Origin: JBBWZH01 sp035544115
GTDB lineage: Bacteria > Actinomycetota > Actinomycetes > Mycobacteriales > CADCTP01
NCBI GenBank assembly: GCA_963714145.1
Contig: OY970235.1
Span: 3,286,001 to 3,350,000 of the forward strand
DNA: 64,000 bases
Direction: 5' to 3'
The notes beneath the pieces were generated by a model, which saw only the letters and a program-made list of their open reading frames with translations, was not told where the DNA came from and searched no databases. The first letter of the stretch is position 1. Every line of letters begins with the position of its first letter. Made by a program: the position numbers and the translations under genes. Below, piece after piece: positions 16,906-24,590 of this stretch.

Positions 16906-18365
16906 TGCCCGGCGCGGCACCGTCCACAGTCGAGGCTGGAGCCGGGCCGGGGCCGCCGGCCCCGGCCGGTCCGCCGGTGGCGTCCACAATGGACAGCGGC
17001 GCCGGCCGGACGGCGGGGCGCCGGCTGGGTCGGGCGGTCCGGCGGGTGCGGGTGGCGCCGGTGCTGGTGGACGCGCTGCTGGTAGGCGCGCTGTTCGTGG
17101 CCACCGGGTCGCTGGTCGGGCCGGATCTGGTCGAGCATCCGTGGCAGCTCGGGCTGCAGGCCGGGCTGCTGCTGCCGCTGCTGTGCCGGCGGCGGGCGCC
17201 GCTGCTGGTGTTCGGCGCGGTGGCCGCGGTGGCGTTCGTCCAGTTGCTCGCGGACGTCCGGCTGCCGGCCGACGCCGGCCTGCTGGTCGCGCTCTACACG
17301 GTGGCCGCGCGCCGGAGCCTGCGCTGGGTGCTGCTGGCCGGCGCGGTGCTGGAAGCGGGGATCCTGCTGTACTCGGTGCACTGGCCCACCGAGGGCAGCG
17401 GGCACCTGATCGCCGCGGCCAGCCTGACCGCGACCGCCGTCGCCGCGGCCGTCCTGGGCACGAACATGCGGACCCGGCGGGCCTACCTGGCGACGCTGGA
17501 GGACCGCACGCTCCAGCTGGAACACGAGCGCGACCAACAGGCCCAGCTCGCGGCCGCGGCCGAGCGGGCCCACATCGCCCGGGAGATGCACGACATCGTC
17601 AGCCACAACCTGTCGGTGATGGTCGCGCTGGCCGACGGCGCGGTGTTCGCCCAGGATCGCGCGCCGGCGCAGGCCGCCGCCGCGATGCGCCAGATCGCCG
17701 GCACCGGACGGCAGGCGCTCACCGACATGCGCCGCCTGCTCGGCGTGCTGCGCGCCGACGAGCCGGACGCGCTGCGCCACCCGATGCCCGGCCTGGCGCA
17801 GCTGGCGCCGCTGGCCGGGCAGGTCCGCGCGGCCGGCCTGCCGACCAGCCTGCAGCTGACCGGCGACCCGTCGGCCGTCCCCGCCGCCGCCCAGCTCACC
17901 GCGTACCGCCTGGTGCAGGAGGCGCTGACCAACACGCTGAAGCACGCCCCGGCCGGCACCAGCGCCGCGGTCCGGGTGCACTGCGGTCGGCGGTCGGTCA
18001 CGGTCGAGGTCACCGACGACGGACACCCGCTGCCGGCGGTCGACCCGCTGCCAGGTCACGGCATCGCCGGCATGCGGGAGCGGGTCGCCGCGTACGGCGG
18101 CACGCTCACCGCCGGCCCCGGCACCGGCGGATGGCAGGTCGCCGCCCGGCTGAACCTCGGCCCCACACCAGATCCCAGCCCGGCACCCGAGCCCGACCCG
18201 GCACGCGACCCCGGCCCGGCACGCGACCCCGGTGCGGCACCCGGCCCCCGCCCGGGAGCCGAGCCGAGTGCGGCAGCAGACCCCGGTGCGGCGCCCGACC
18301 CCGGCCCGGCAGCAGGATCGGGGCCGATGCCGGGATCCGGTCCGGCCGGGGGCGGCGACCGGTGA
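16905..18365 (+). CDS. sensor histidine kinase (DesK/NarX-type)
   Basis: 486 residues. A cytoplasmic head of 40 residues precedes four or five membrane helices (about 45-190) and a coiled linker. HisKA_3 has HIAREMHDIVSHNL (His near 229) and the HATPase domain has EALTNTLKHA and GHGIAGMRERV. The tail after residue 420 is Asp/Pro/Ala-rich. The GTG start overlaps the permease stop (TAGTG). An ATG at 16990 is an alternative. No extracellular sensing domain is visible, so stimulus may be sensed within the membrane or through the permease. Confidence 0.88.
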   Translation: MPGAAPSTVEAGAGPGPPAPAGPPVASTMDSGAGRTAGRRLGRAVRRVRVAPVLVDALLVGALFVATGSLVGPDLVEHPWQLGLQAGLLLPLLCRRRAPLLVFGAVAAVAFVQLLADVRLPADAGLLVALYTVAARRSLRWVLLAGAVLEAGILLYSVHWPTEGSGHLIAAASLTATAVAAAVLGTNMRTRRAYLATLEDRTLQLEHERDQQAQLAAAAERAHIAREMHDIVSHNLSVMVALADGAVFAQDRAPAQAAAAMRQIAGTGRQALTDMRRLLGVLRADEPDALRHPMPGLAQLAPLAGQVRAAGLPTSLQLTGDPSAVPAAAQLTAYRLVQEALTNTLKHAPAGTSAAVRVHCGRRSVTVEVTDDGHPLPAVDPLPGHGIAGMRERVAAYGGTLTAGPGTGGWQVAARLNLGPTPDPSPAPEPDPARDPGPARDPGAAPGPRPGAEPSAAADPGAAPDPGPAAGSGPMPGSGPAGGGDR

Positions 18366-19021
18366 CGATCCGGGTCCTGCTGGTGGACGACGAACCGCTG
18401 CTGCGGATGGCGTTCACGATGGTGCTGGGGGCGCAGCCGGACATGCGGACCGTCGGCGAGGCGGCCGACGGCGCCGAGGCGATCAGGCTGGCCCGCCAGC
18501 TCACCCCGGACGTCGTCCTGATGGACGTGCGGATGCCCGGTACCGACGGCATCGAGGCGACCAGCCGGATAGTCCGGGACAGCCCCGGCACGAGGGTGCT
18601 GATCCTGACCACGTTCGACCTGGACGAGTACGCCTTCGCCGGGCTCAAGGCCGGCGCCTCCGGTTTCCTGCTGAAGAACGCGCAACCCGAGGAACTGCTC
18701 GGCGCGATCCGCAGCGTCGCGGCCGGCGACGCGATGGTCTCGCCCCGGATCACCCGCCGCCTGCTGGAGAACTTCGCCCAGCACCTGCCCACCGAGGCCG
18801 CGGCCCCGGACGAACGGCTGGACCGGCTCACCGCCCGCGAACGCGACGTGCTGATCGCGGTGGCCCGCGGCTTGTCGAACACCGAGATCGCCGCGGAGCT
18901 GCACCTCGCCGAGGCCACCGTCAAGACCCACCTGAGCCGCATCCTGCACAAGCTGCAACTCCGCGACCGGGTCCAGGCAGTCGTCTTCGCCTACGAGACC
19001 CGCCTCGTCCGCCCGGCCTGA
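18362..19021 (+). CDS. LuxR/NarL-family response regulator
   Basis: 219 residues. Receiver with D9/D10, D55 (VVLMDVRMPG) and K105, then a LuxR HTH (LTARERDVLIAVARGLSNTEIAA). GTG at 18362 overlaps the kinase stop (GTGA), so all four genes from 15092 are linked translationally. It probably controls this operon. It is similar in layout to the pair at 8515-10733, perhaps a paralogue. Confidence 0.94.
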   Translation: MTIRVLLVDDEPLLRMAFTMVLGAQPDMRTVGEAADGAEAIRLARQLTPDVVLMDVRMPGTDGIEATSRIVRDSPGTRVLILTTFDLDEYAFAGLKAGASGFLLKNAQPEELLGAIRSVAAGDAMVSPRITRRLLENFAQHLPTEAAAPDERLDRLTARERDVLIAVARGLSNTEIAAELHLAEATVKTHLSRILHKLQLRDRVQAVVFAYETRLVRPA

Positions 19022-19057
19022 CCTAGCAGCCGAGCCGACGACCAAAGCTGATTCTGA

Positions 19058-19693
19058 GGCGATCCCGATGCGACAGCGGACGGCGAGATCGTCTGGCGGA
19101 AGCAGAGCACGCTCTGGGGCGCCAGCCTAGGCTCGAGCACCGGTACCCAGTGCCCGCTGCGGTTCCCCGGTCAGCAGCACGACGCCGAAACTGGCCTGCA
19201 CTACAACGTCTTCCGGTACTACGACCCGGCGACCGCGCGCTATCTCACGGCGGATCCGCTCGGGCTGGGCGGCGGACCCGGCCCGTACAGCTATGTCGCC
19301 AACCCACTCGTCCTACTGGACCCGCTCGGGCTCTCCTGCACCGAGCACGCGAACCTGCTGCAGGCGATGCGCGACCTGCTGCGCCGCCGGGGCGGGTTCG
19401 CCGACCACGGCGCCCCGGTGATCCTCGACGAGAACCTCTCGGCCCGTGGGTTCGCGGATGCGCTGCGCGCCCGCGGCTTCAACCTGCGCAGCGTCGAGGA
19501 GGTCTTCGGCCGGCGCGGCATCCTCGACCCGGACATCAACCAGTACGCCGAACAGATCGGCGCCCGGGTGCTGACGATGGACCGCGGCCGGCAACTCGAC
19601 GGCGGCTTCGGCCGGCTGGCCGTCCAGGTGGACGCCCGGGCCGCCCGCAGCACCCAAGCGCTCGCCCGGCTGCTCGAGCAGGCGCTAACCTGA
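19058..19693 (+). pseudogene. orphan 3' tip of an RHS-repeat toxin with PIN-like (DUF5615-type) toxin domain
   Basis: From a TGA at 19055 an open frame runs to the stop at 19693. Its first part is the end of an RHS/YD-repeat core: ADGEIVWRKQ, CPLRFPGQQHD, ETGLHYNVFRYYDPATARY and the core boundary TADPLGLGGGPGPYSYV...LLDPLGL. A new domain of about 110 residues follows, with VILDENLSARGFADALRARG, a central DPDIN and VLTMDRG. That pattern resembles DUF5615/Mut7-C PIN-like nucleases. No ATG or GTG exists before 19367, so the long RHS N-terminus is missing. The piece may be a decayed remnant or a silent tip cassette. A start at ATG 19367 would express only the toxin domain. Confidence 0.8.
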
Positions 19694-19722
19694 CCCGGTC
19701 CTTCTGCACGGCGGGAGCTCGT

Positions 19723-20052
19723 GTGACCGACCCAGCGAACGAACCACCCGGCGAGGACGAGTCGGACTGGCGGATCCTCGCCGCCCAGGGGGATTCCCGG
19801 ATCGACCTGTCCGGCCACGGCGTCTTCGACGAGGTAGTGGTCGACCAATGGCTGCACGTCGAGAAGATGGACCTCGGTACCTGGTGGATGCGCATCGGTG
19901 ACGCGCGCGTCACCGTGACAGTCACCGCCGGCGCCGACCCCCGTGTTGACGTCGAGCGCGGGACATACGCCGAGACCAACGGCAGCACGACCGACGCGCC
20001 CCCGGCGGAGCCGACCGGCGCCGGGCCGGGGCAGCCGCTCCGCCCGGCTTGA
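19723..20052 (+). CDS. small protein after RHS tip, candidate immunity protein
   Basis: 109 residues, GTG start with GGGAG 9 nt upstream and only 29 bp after the RHS tip. The middle (about 20-85) is an acidic beta-rich stretch with the motif GTWWMRIGDARVTVTV. The tail is Ala/Pro/Gly-rich. I do not recognise the family. Position directly after a polymorphic-toxin tip is where an immunity gene is expected. That is the sole basis for the suggestion. Confidence 0.6.
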   Translation: MTDPANEPPGEDESDWRILAAQGDSRIDLSGHGVFDEVVVDQWLHVEKMDLGTWWMRIGDARVTVTVTAGADPRVDVERGTYAETNGSTTDAPPAEPTGAGPGQPLRPA

Positions 20053-20091
20053 GGCCGTGGCGGCCGGGTCCGGGCGGCCTGGGAACATGGA

Positions 20092-21846
20092 ATGGTGCGC
20101 TCACTGATCAGCCAGGTTGAGGACGGGGTGTCCGCCGCGATCGGCCGGGTCCGGCCGGAGTTCGCCGACGCCGACCCGGTCGTCCGGCGATCCGAGCACG
20201 CCGATTTCCAGTCCAACGCGGCGCTGGCGCTGGCCAAGCGGGCCCGTTCCCGGCCGGCCGACCTGGCCACCGCGCTGGCCGGGGCACTGCGTGCGGACGC
20301 CGGCACGCCGGTGGCCGAGGTGACCGTCTCCGGGCCGGGCTTCCTCAACCTGACCGTGTCGAGCTCGGCTGTCTGGGCGCAGGCGGCGGCCCGGCTGGCC
20401 AGCCCGCGGCTCGGCGTCGGCACGCCCGAGCAGGGCCGCCGCACGGTGATCGACTACTCGGCGCCGAACATCGCCAAGGAGATGCACGTCGGTCACCTGC
20501 GTACCACGATCATCGGGGACGCGCTGGCCCGGCTGCTCGGTTTCCTCGGCGCCGACGTCATCCGGCAGAACCACCTCGGCGACTGGGGCACCCAGTTCGG
20601 CATGCTGATCCAGTACCTGGACGAGCACCCGGACGCGACCTGGCACCACGACCAGCTCGCCGCGGGCACCTCGACCGTCTCCGCGCTGGACGGCCTCTAC
20701 CGGGCGGCCCGGGCCACGTTCGACGCCGACCCCGCGTTCGCCGATCGGGCCCGGGCCCGGGTGGTCGCGTTGCAGGCCGGCGACGAGGCCACGGTCGCCC
20801 GCTGGCGGGACGTCGTCGCGGAGTCCGAGTTCGCCTTCCGGGAGATCTACGACCGGCTCGGCGTGCTGCTGGACGCCGACGACTCGGCCGGCGAGTCGTT
20901 CTACAACGCCTGGCTGGCCGACGTCGCCGCCGAGCTGACCGACGCCGGCATCGCGGTGCCCAGCGGCGGCGCGCTGGTCGTCTACTCCGACGACGTCACC
21001 GGCCCGGACGGCAACCCGGTCACGCTGATGGTCCGCAAGACCGACGGCGGCTACGGCTACGACACCACCGATCTCGCCACGATCCGCTACCGCATCCGTG
21101 AGCTGAAGGCCGACCGGCTGCTGTACGTCGTCGACTCCCGGCAGAGCCTGCACTTCCGGCTGATCTTCGCGACCGCCCGCCGGGCCGGCTGGCTCACCGA
21201 CGGGATCGAGGCCACCCACGTCGCGTTCGGCACCGTGCTCGGCCCGGACGGGCGCCCGTTCAAGACCCGGTCCGGCGACACCGTCAGGCTCATGGAGCTG
21301 CTGGACGCGGCCGTCGACAAGGCCCGCGCCACGGTCGCGGAGAAGGGCCACGACCGCACCGCCGCGGAGCTGGAGCAGATCGCCGAGCAGGCCGGCATCG
21401 CCGCGGTGAAGTACGCCGACCTGTCCACCAGCCGCACCAAGGACTACGTCTTCGACGTCGACCGGATGGTGTCCTTCGCCGGCAACACCGGCGTCTACCT
21501 GCAGTACGCGCACACCCGCATCCGGTCGATCCTGCGCAAGGCCGCCGATCTGAGCAGCGAGGTCGACCCGGCGCTGGCGATGCACCCGGCCGAACGGGCG
21601 CTGGCCCTGCAACTGGACGCGTTCGGCGACGTGCTGGCCGAGGTCGGCCGGGTGCTGGAGCCGCACCGGCTGTGCGGCTACCTCTACGACCTGGCCAAGG
21701 CGTTCACCGACTTCTACGAGGCCTGCCCGGTGCTGTCCGCCGACGGCCCGACCCGCGCGAACCGGCTCGCGCTCTGCCAGCTGGCCGCCCGCACCCTCGG
21801 CCAGGGCCTGAACCTGCTCGGCATCGCCGCCCCGGACCGCATGTAG
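20092..21846 (+). CDS. argS: arginine--tRNA ligase
   Basis: 584 residues, full length for a class I ArgRS. An N-terminal Add-1 domain is followed by APNIAKEMHVGHLR near 125-137, where HVGH is the HIGH signature. The KMSKS region is degenerate (FKTRSGDTVRL), as normal for ArgRS. The C-terminal anticodon-binding domain ends NLLGIAAPDRM, matching known ArgRS tails. It charges tRNA-Arg in the cytoplasm. Two ArgRS types exist in some actinobacteria and the sequence alone does not tell whether this is the only copy. Confidence 0.96.
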   Translation: MVRSLISQVEDGVSAAIGRVRPEFADADPVVRRSEHADFQSNAALALAKRARSRPADLATALAGALRADAGTPVAEVTVSGPGFLNLTVSSSAVWAQAAARLASPRLGVGTPEQGRRTVIDYSAPNIAKEMHVGHLRTTIIGDALARLLGFLGADVIRQNHLGDWGTQFGMLIQYLDEHPDATWHHDQLAAGTSTVSALDGLYRAARATFDADPAFADRARARVVALQAGDEATVARWRDVVAESEFAFREIYDRLGVLLDADDSAGESFYNAWLADVAAELTDAGIAVPSGGALVVYSDDVTGPDGNPVTLMVRKTDGGYGYDTTDLATIRYRIRELKADRLLYVVDSRQSLHFRLIFATARRAGWLTDGIEATHVAFGTVLGPDGRPFKTRSGDTVRLMELLDAAVDKARATVAEKGHDRTAAELEQIAEQAGIAAVKYADLSTSRTKDYVFDVDRMVSFAGNTGVYLQYAHTRIRSILRKAADLSSEVDPALAMHPAERALALQLDAFGDVLAEVGRVLEPHRLCGYLYDLAKAFTDFYEACPVLSADGPTRANRLALCQLAARTLGQGLNLLGIAAPDRM

Positions 21847-21893
21847 CCCGCAGCGCCGCCCGCGTCCGGGCTGCGGTCTGCCCGGCAGACCAG

Positions 21894-21923
21894 TTGGCCA
21901 TTCTCGACCCAACCGGCTAGAGT
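21894..21923 (+). promoter_or_regulatory. putative promoter of the 200-residue membrane-protein gene
   Basis: TTGGCC (21894) and TAGAGT (21918) are separated by 18 bp. Transcription would start near 21930, leaving a short leader with a GGGGGG ribosome site before ATG 21953. Confidence 0.5.
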
Positions 21924-21952
21924 CTGCGTGACAAACTAGTCCGGGGGGCAAC

Positions 21953-22555
21953 ATGGATCGACAGGCACTGGTCGCGGCGGGGGCCAACTATCCCTACCTG
22001 CAAGGGCTCTGGGCGTTGCCGATGGGGTTGATCCTGCCGGTGGTCGGGTTGTCCAACCTGGAGCGGGGGCCGTCCGGGGGCTGGCTGCTGGGCATCGCGG
22101 CCGGCGCGCTGGTGCTGTGCGGGGTGGGCAGCCTGCTCATCGCCCGGCACTACCGGCAGCACTACGGCGAGGTCACGCCGACGACCGGGCGGCGGGTGCG
22201 GCACGGGGTCGCGGTGGTCGCCTGGGCGCTGGTCCTGTTCGTCGGGGCGAACCGGTACCTGCTCTGGTCTGCCGACTCGCCGGTCTGCGTCTACGCCTCG
22301 GCGTTCGCGCTGGCCACGCTGGCGTACTACGCGATCCTGGTGGGGCTGCGGGCGCACCATGTCGCTATCTGGGGCACCGTGCTGGTGGCCGGCCTGCTGC
22401 CGGTCTGGGGCGGGCTGGGCGCCGACCGGGATGCGATCGCGATGATCCCGCTCGGCCTGGCGCTGGCCGTGTCCGGGCTGCTCGACCAGCGGCTGCTCGC
22501 GCGCGACTTCGCCTCCTTCGGCCAGCCGCTCGAAGGCAGCAATGCCGGGCGGTGA
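21953..22555 (+). CDS. small polytopic membrane protein
   Basis: 200 residues with about five or six hydrophobic segments and no catalytic motif. The start follows GGGGGGCAAC. Its last 14 bp overlap a winged-helix regulator gene. Such membrane-protein/regulator pairs are frequent in actinobacteria, and the regulator probably controls its expression. No function is recognised. Confidence 0.8.
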   Translation: MDRQALVAAGANYPYLQGLWALPMGLILPVVGLSNLERGPSGGWLLGIAAGALVLCGVGSLLIARHYRQHYGEVTPTTGRRVRHGVAVVAWALVLFVGANRYLLWSADSPVCVYASAFALATLAYYAILVGLRAHHVAIWGTVLVAGLLPVWGGLGADRDAIAMIPLGLALAVSGLLDQRLLARDFASFGQPLEGSNAGR

Positions 22556-22880
22556 CGCGGAGCCCGCGCTCGACCGGCTGATCCACGAGCCGGCCCGGCT
22601 GGCGATCATGACGGTGCTGTCCTCGGTGCAGGCCGCCGACTTCACCTTCCTGCAGCGCACCACGGGCCTGACCAAGGGCAACCTGTCCAGCCACCTGACC
22701 AAACTCGAAGAGGCCGGCCTGGTCACGATCGCGAAGACGTTCGTGGGCAAGAAACCGAACACCCGGGTCAAGTTGACCGGCACCGGCACCGCCCGGATCG
22801 CGAACCACTGGGCCCAGCTGGAGCGGCTGCGATCCCTCGCCCAGCCACCCGCCCCGCGCGACTCCCCCGACTCCCGCTAG
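22542..22880 (+). CDS. winged-helix transcriptional regulator (MarR/ArsR-like, PF13601 type)
   Basis: 112 residues. LIHEPARLAIMTVLSSVQAADFTFL leads into the recognition region TTGLTKGNLSSHLTKLEEAGLV and wing KPNTRVKLT. This is the compact winged-helix DNA-binding family of actinobacteria. It overlaps the membrane-protein gene by 14 bp, so the two are coupled. Confidence 0.9.
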   Translation: MPGGDAEPALDRLIHEPARLAIMTVLSSVQAADFTFLQRTTGLTKGNLSSHLTKLEEAGLVTIAKTFVGKKPNTRVKLTGTGTARIANHWAQLERLRSLAQPPAPRDSPDSR

Positions 22881-22941
22881 GTCCGCCGGCCGCGGCGCCG
22901 CCCGGGTGGATCCGGCCGTCCAGCCGGCCCGGGTGCTCGGG

Positions 22942-23397
22942 TCAGCGCACCCCGGCCGCCAGGCTGACGGTGAGCGCGGTCAGGAATCCGGTGCCGACCA
23001 GGGCGAGCATGGCCCAGGCCTGGCGAGCCAGCCGGCGGCGATAGTCGGGCAGCTCGGCCGGCAGCGCGAACACCCGAGCCGGCCAGTGCCGCCAGGACAC
23101 GTTCCAGAAGATCACCGCGGCGGTGGCGTACAGCGCCAGCACCACGCCGTACCCGATGGCCGCCGACCGCGGCGCCGTCGCGGCGACACCGGCCGCGGTC
23201 AGGACGAGCACCGCGATCAGCGCGACCACCGGACGCCGGTTTCCGTGCGCCAGCGTCAGCAGGAACTCCTCGCGCCGCTGATCGTCGGCGAAGAACCGGG
23301 TCACCTTCGGCTGCACGACATTGAGGCTGTACGCCATCGACCCCAACCAGACCGCGGCGACCACCAGGTGGACCACCGCGAGCAGCACCGTCAGCAC
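22942..23397 (-). CDS. CopD-like small membrane protein
   Basis: 151 residues with four hydrophobic helices. HLVVAAVWLGSMAYSLNVVQPKV near the N-terminus resembles the CopD/DUF family of copper-related or cytochrome-like membrane proteins (conserved His and W-x-G). GTG 23397 is chosen because GGAGGCGGGG stands just before it. A TTG at 23421 in frame has no ribosome site. It diverges from the GNAT gene. Confidence 0.78.
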   Translation of the reverse strand: MLTVLLAVVHLVVAAVWLGSMAYSLNVVQPKVTRFFADDQRREEFLLTLAHGNRRPVVALIAVLVLTAAGVAATAPRSAAIGYGVVLALYATAAVIFWNVSWRHWPARVFALPAELPDYRRRLARQAWAMLALVGTGFLTALTVSLAAGVR

Positions 23398-23445
23398 GAC
23401 CCCCGCCTCCAAATCCAGCAACGTCGAAGAACGCCGAGAAAGGTA

Positions 23446-23474
23446 TTTATCCCATTAATCACCTTGACTATGGT
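23446..23474 (+). promoter_or_regulatory. leaderless promoter of the GNAT gene
   Basis: TTTATC (23446-23451), 17-bp spacer, TATGGT (23469-23474). The ATG at 23481 starts 6 nt later and no ribosome site is present, so the message should begin at the start codon. The spacer is unusually AT-rich. Confidence 0.65.
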
Positions 23475-23480
23475 CGAATC

Positions 23481-23963
23481 ATGTCTTCGATCACTGTCTC
23501 CGTGGCCGGTCCGGCCGACCTCGATGCCCTGGTCGCCTCGGTCTGCGCGCTGTTCGCCGAGGACGCCGGCGCGCACGACCCCTGGATGGATGTCCAATGG
23601 CCGGTGCGCGAAGGTGCCGCGTACTACGCCAGCATCGCCGACAACCCGGCCTGCCTGCTCGCGGTCGCCCATGACACCAGCCTCGACGGCGGCCGGGTCG
23701 TCGGCCACCTGATCGGAAAGATCTCCGAACCGGTCTCGGTTCGCCCGTCCCGCTTCGCGATCCTGGAGAGCCTCCGGGTCGCCCCCGAGGCGCGCAACCA
23801 GGGCGTCGGCAGCCTACTGGTGGACGAGTTCTTCCGCTGGGCCAGGCAGCACCAGGCCGAGCAGGCCAGCGTCACCGCCTTCGCCGCCAACACCGCCGCC
23901 CAACGCTTCTACACCCGCCACGGCTTCGCCCCCACAAGCCTCACCCTCCGCGCGGCCGTATAG
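23481..23963 (+). CDS. GNAT-family N-acetyltransferase
   Basis: 160 residues. Motif A, the acetyl-CoA pyrophosphate loop, is LRVAPEARNQGVGSLLVDEFF near 95-115. Motif B ends NTAAQRFYTRHGFAP, a standard GNAT finish. It transfers an acetyl group to an unknown amine. It stands alone with its own leaderless promoter. Confidence 0.92.
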   Translation: MSSITVSVAGPADLDALVASVCALFAEDAGAHDPWMDVQWPVREGAAYYASIADNPACLLAVAHDTSLDGGRVVGHLIGKISEPVSVRPSRFAILESLRVAPEARNQGVGSLLVDEFFRWARQHQAEQASVTAFAANTAAQRFYTRHGFAPTSLTLRAAV

Positions 23964-24302
23964 GCCACCCGGCGCCGCCCGCACCCGGCCCGGGGCTCAG
24001 CTCCTGCTGACGGGCCGGGGCGGCCCGCTCGGCAGGTGCCACCGGTAGAGCCGCCCGCTTCGCCTGGATCGCGTCGTCCGCGATCGGGCCATGCCCGGCC
24101 GCGATGCCAGCGATCAGCCCGTTGCGCTTCTCCCCCGCCCACGCTGGCGATTCCCGGCCCCAGCGGCATGTCGCGCCGGCGCCGCTGATCATCACTCGTA
24201 CACTGCCGCAGTCCGTCATTCCAAGTTGACCTGCCTTCATGGGGCGGTTCTTGGTTGTGGCGGGCTTCTTTTTCACCTTCAACCCGGAGGTCCCGCTACT
24301 TC
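23964..24302. other. intergenic stretch without a recognised gene
   Basis: About 340 bp after the GNAT gene. A minus-strand open frame from about 24276 (Lys-rich start, then MKAGQLGMTDCGSVRVMIS) runs to 23941, into the 3' end of the GNAT gene. It has no ribosome site and no family resemblance. GC falls around 24190-24300. The stretch could be decayed foreign DNA. Confidence 0.4.
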
Positions 24303-24590
24303 ATGGCCGCACGTAGGGCGCTGGACTGCCGAGCTCTGACCGCGCCGGGCATCACCGCCACGATGGCCGTCCTGCCCGGATTGTTTCTTTCCGACCACCA
24401 GGCCGCCGTCCGCCCGACGACGTCGGCGGTCGTGGCTTACCAGGTGTTCGGCGACGACCACGTCGGCGGGCTCGCACTGGCGGAACAGGCCGACGTCGAG
24501 ACCTGCACGCTCATCTGGCCAAATGCCCCGCATCCGATAAGGATCACCGGCCAAACCGTGGCCTACCCGAGCATGTCGGCCGGGGTGTAG
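24303..24590 (+). CDS. possible small hypothetical protein
   Basis: 95 residues from an ATG with CGGAGG 12 nt upstream, a slightly long spacing. Third-position GC is high after codon 30. It overlaps the 3' end of the convergent ATPase gene by 28 bp. No motif is recognised. The weakest coding call in the list. Confidence 0.3.
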   Translation: MAARRALDCRALTAPGITATMAVLPGLFLSDHQAAVRPTTSAVVAYQVFGDDHVGGLALAEQADVETCTLIWPNAPHPIRITGQTVAYPSMSAGV

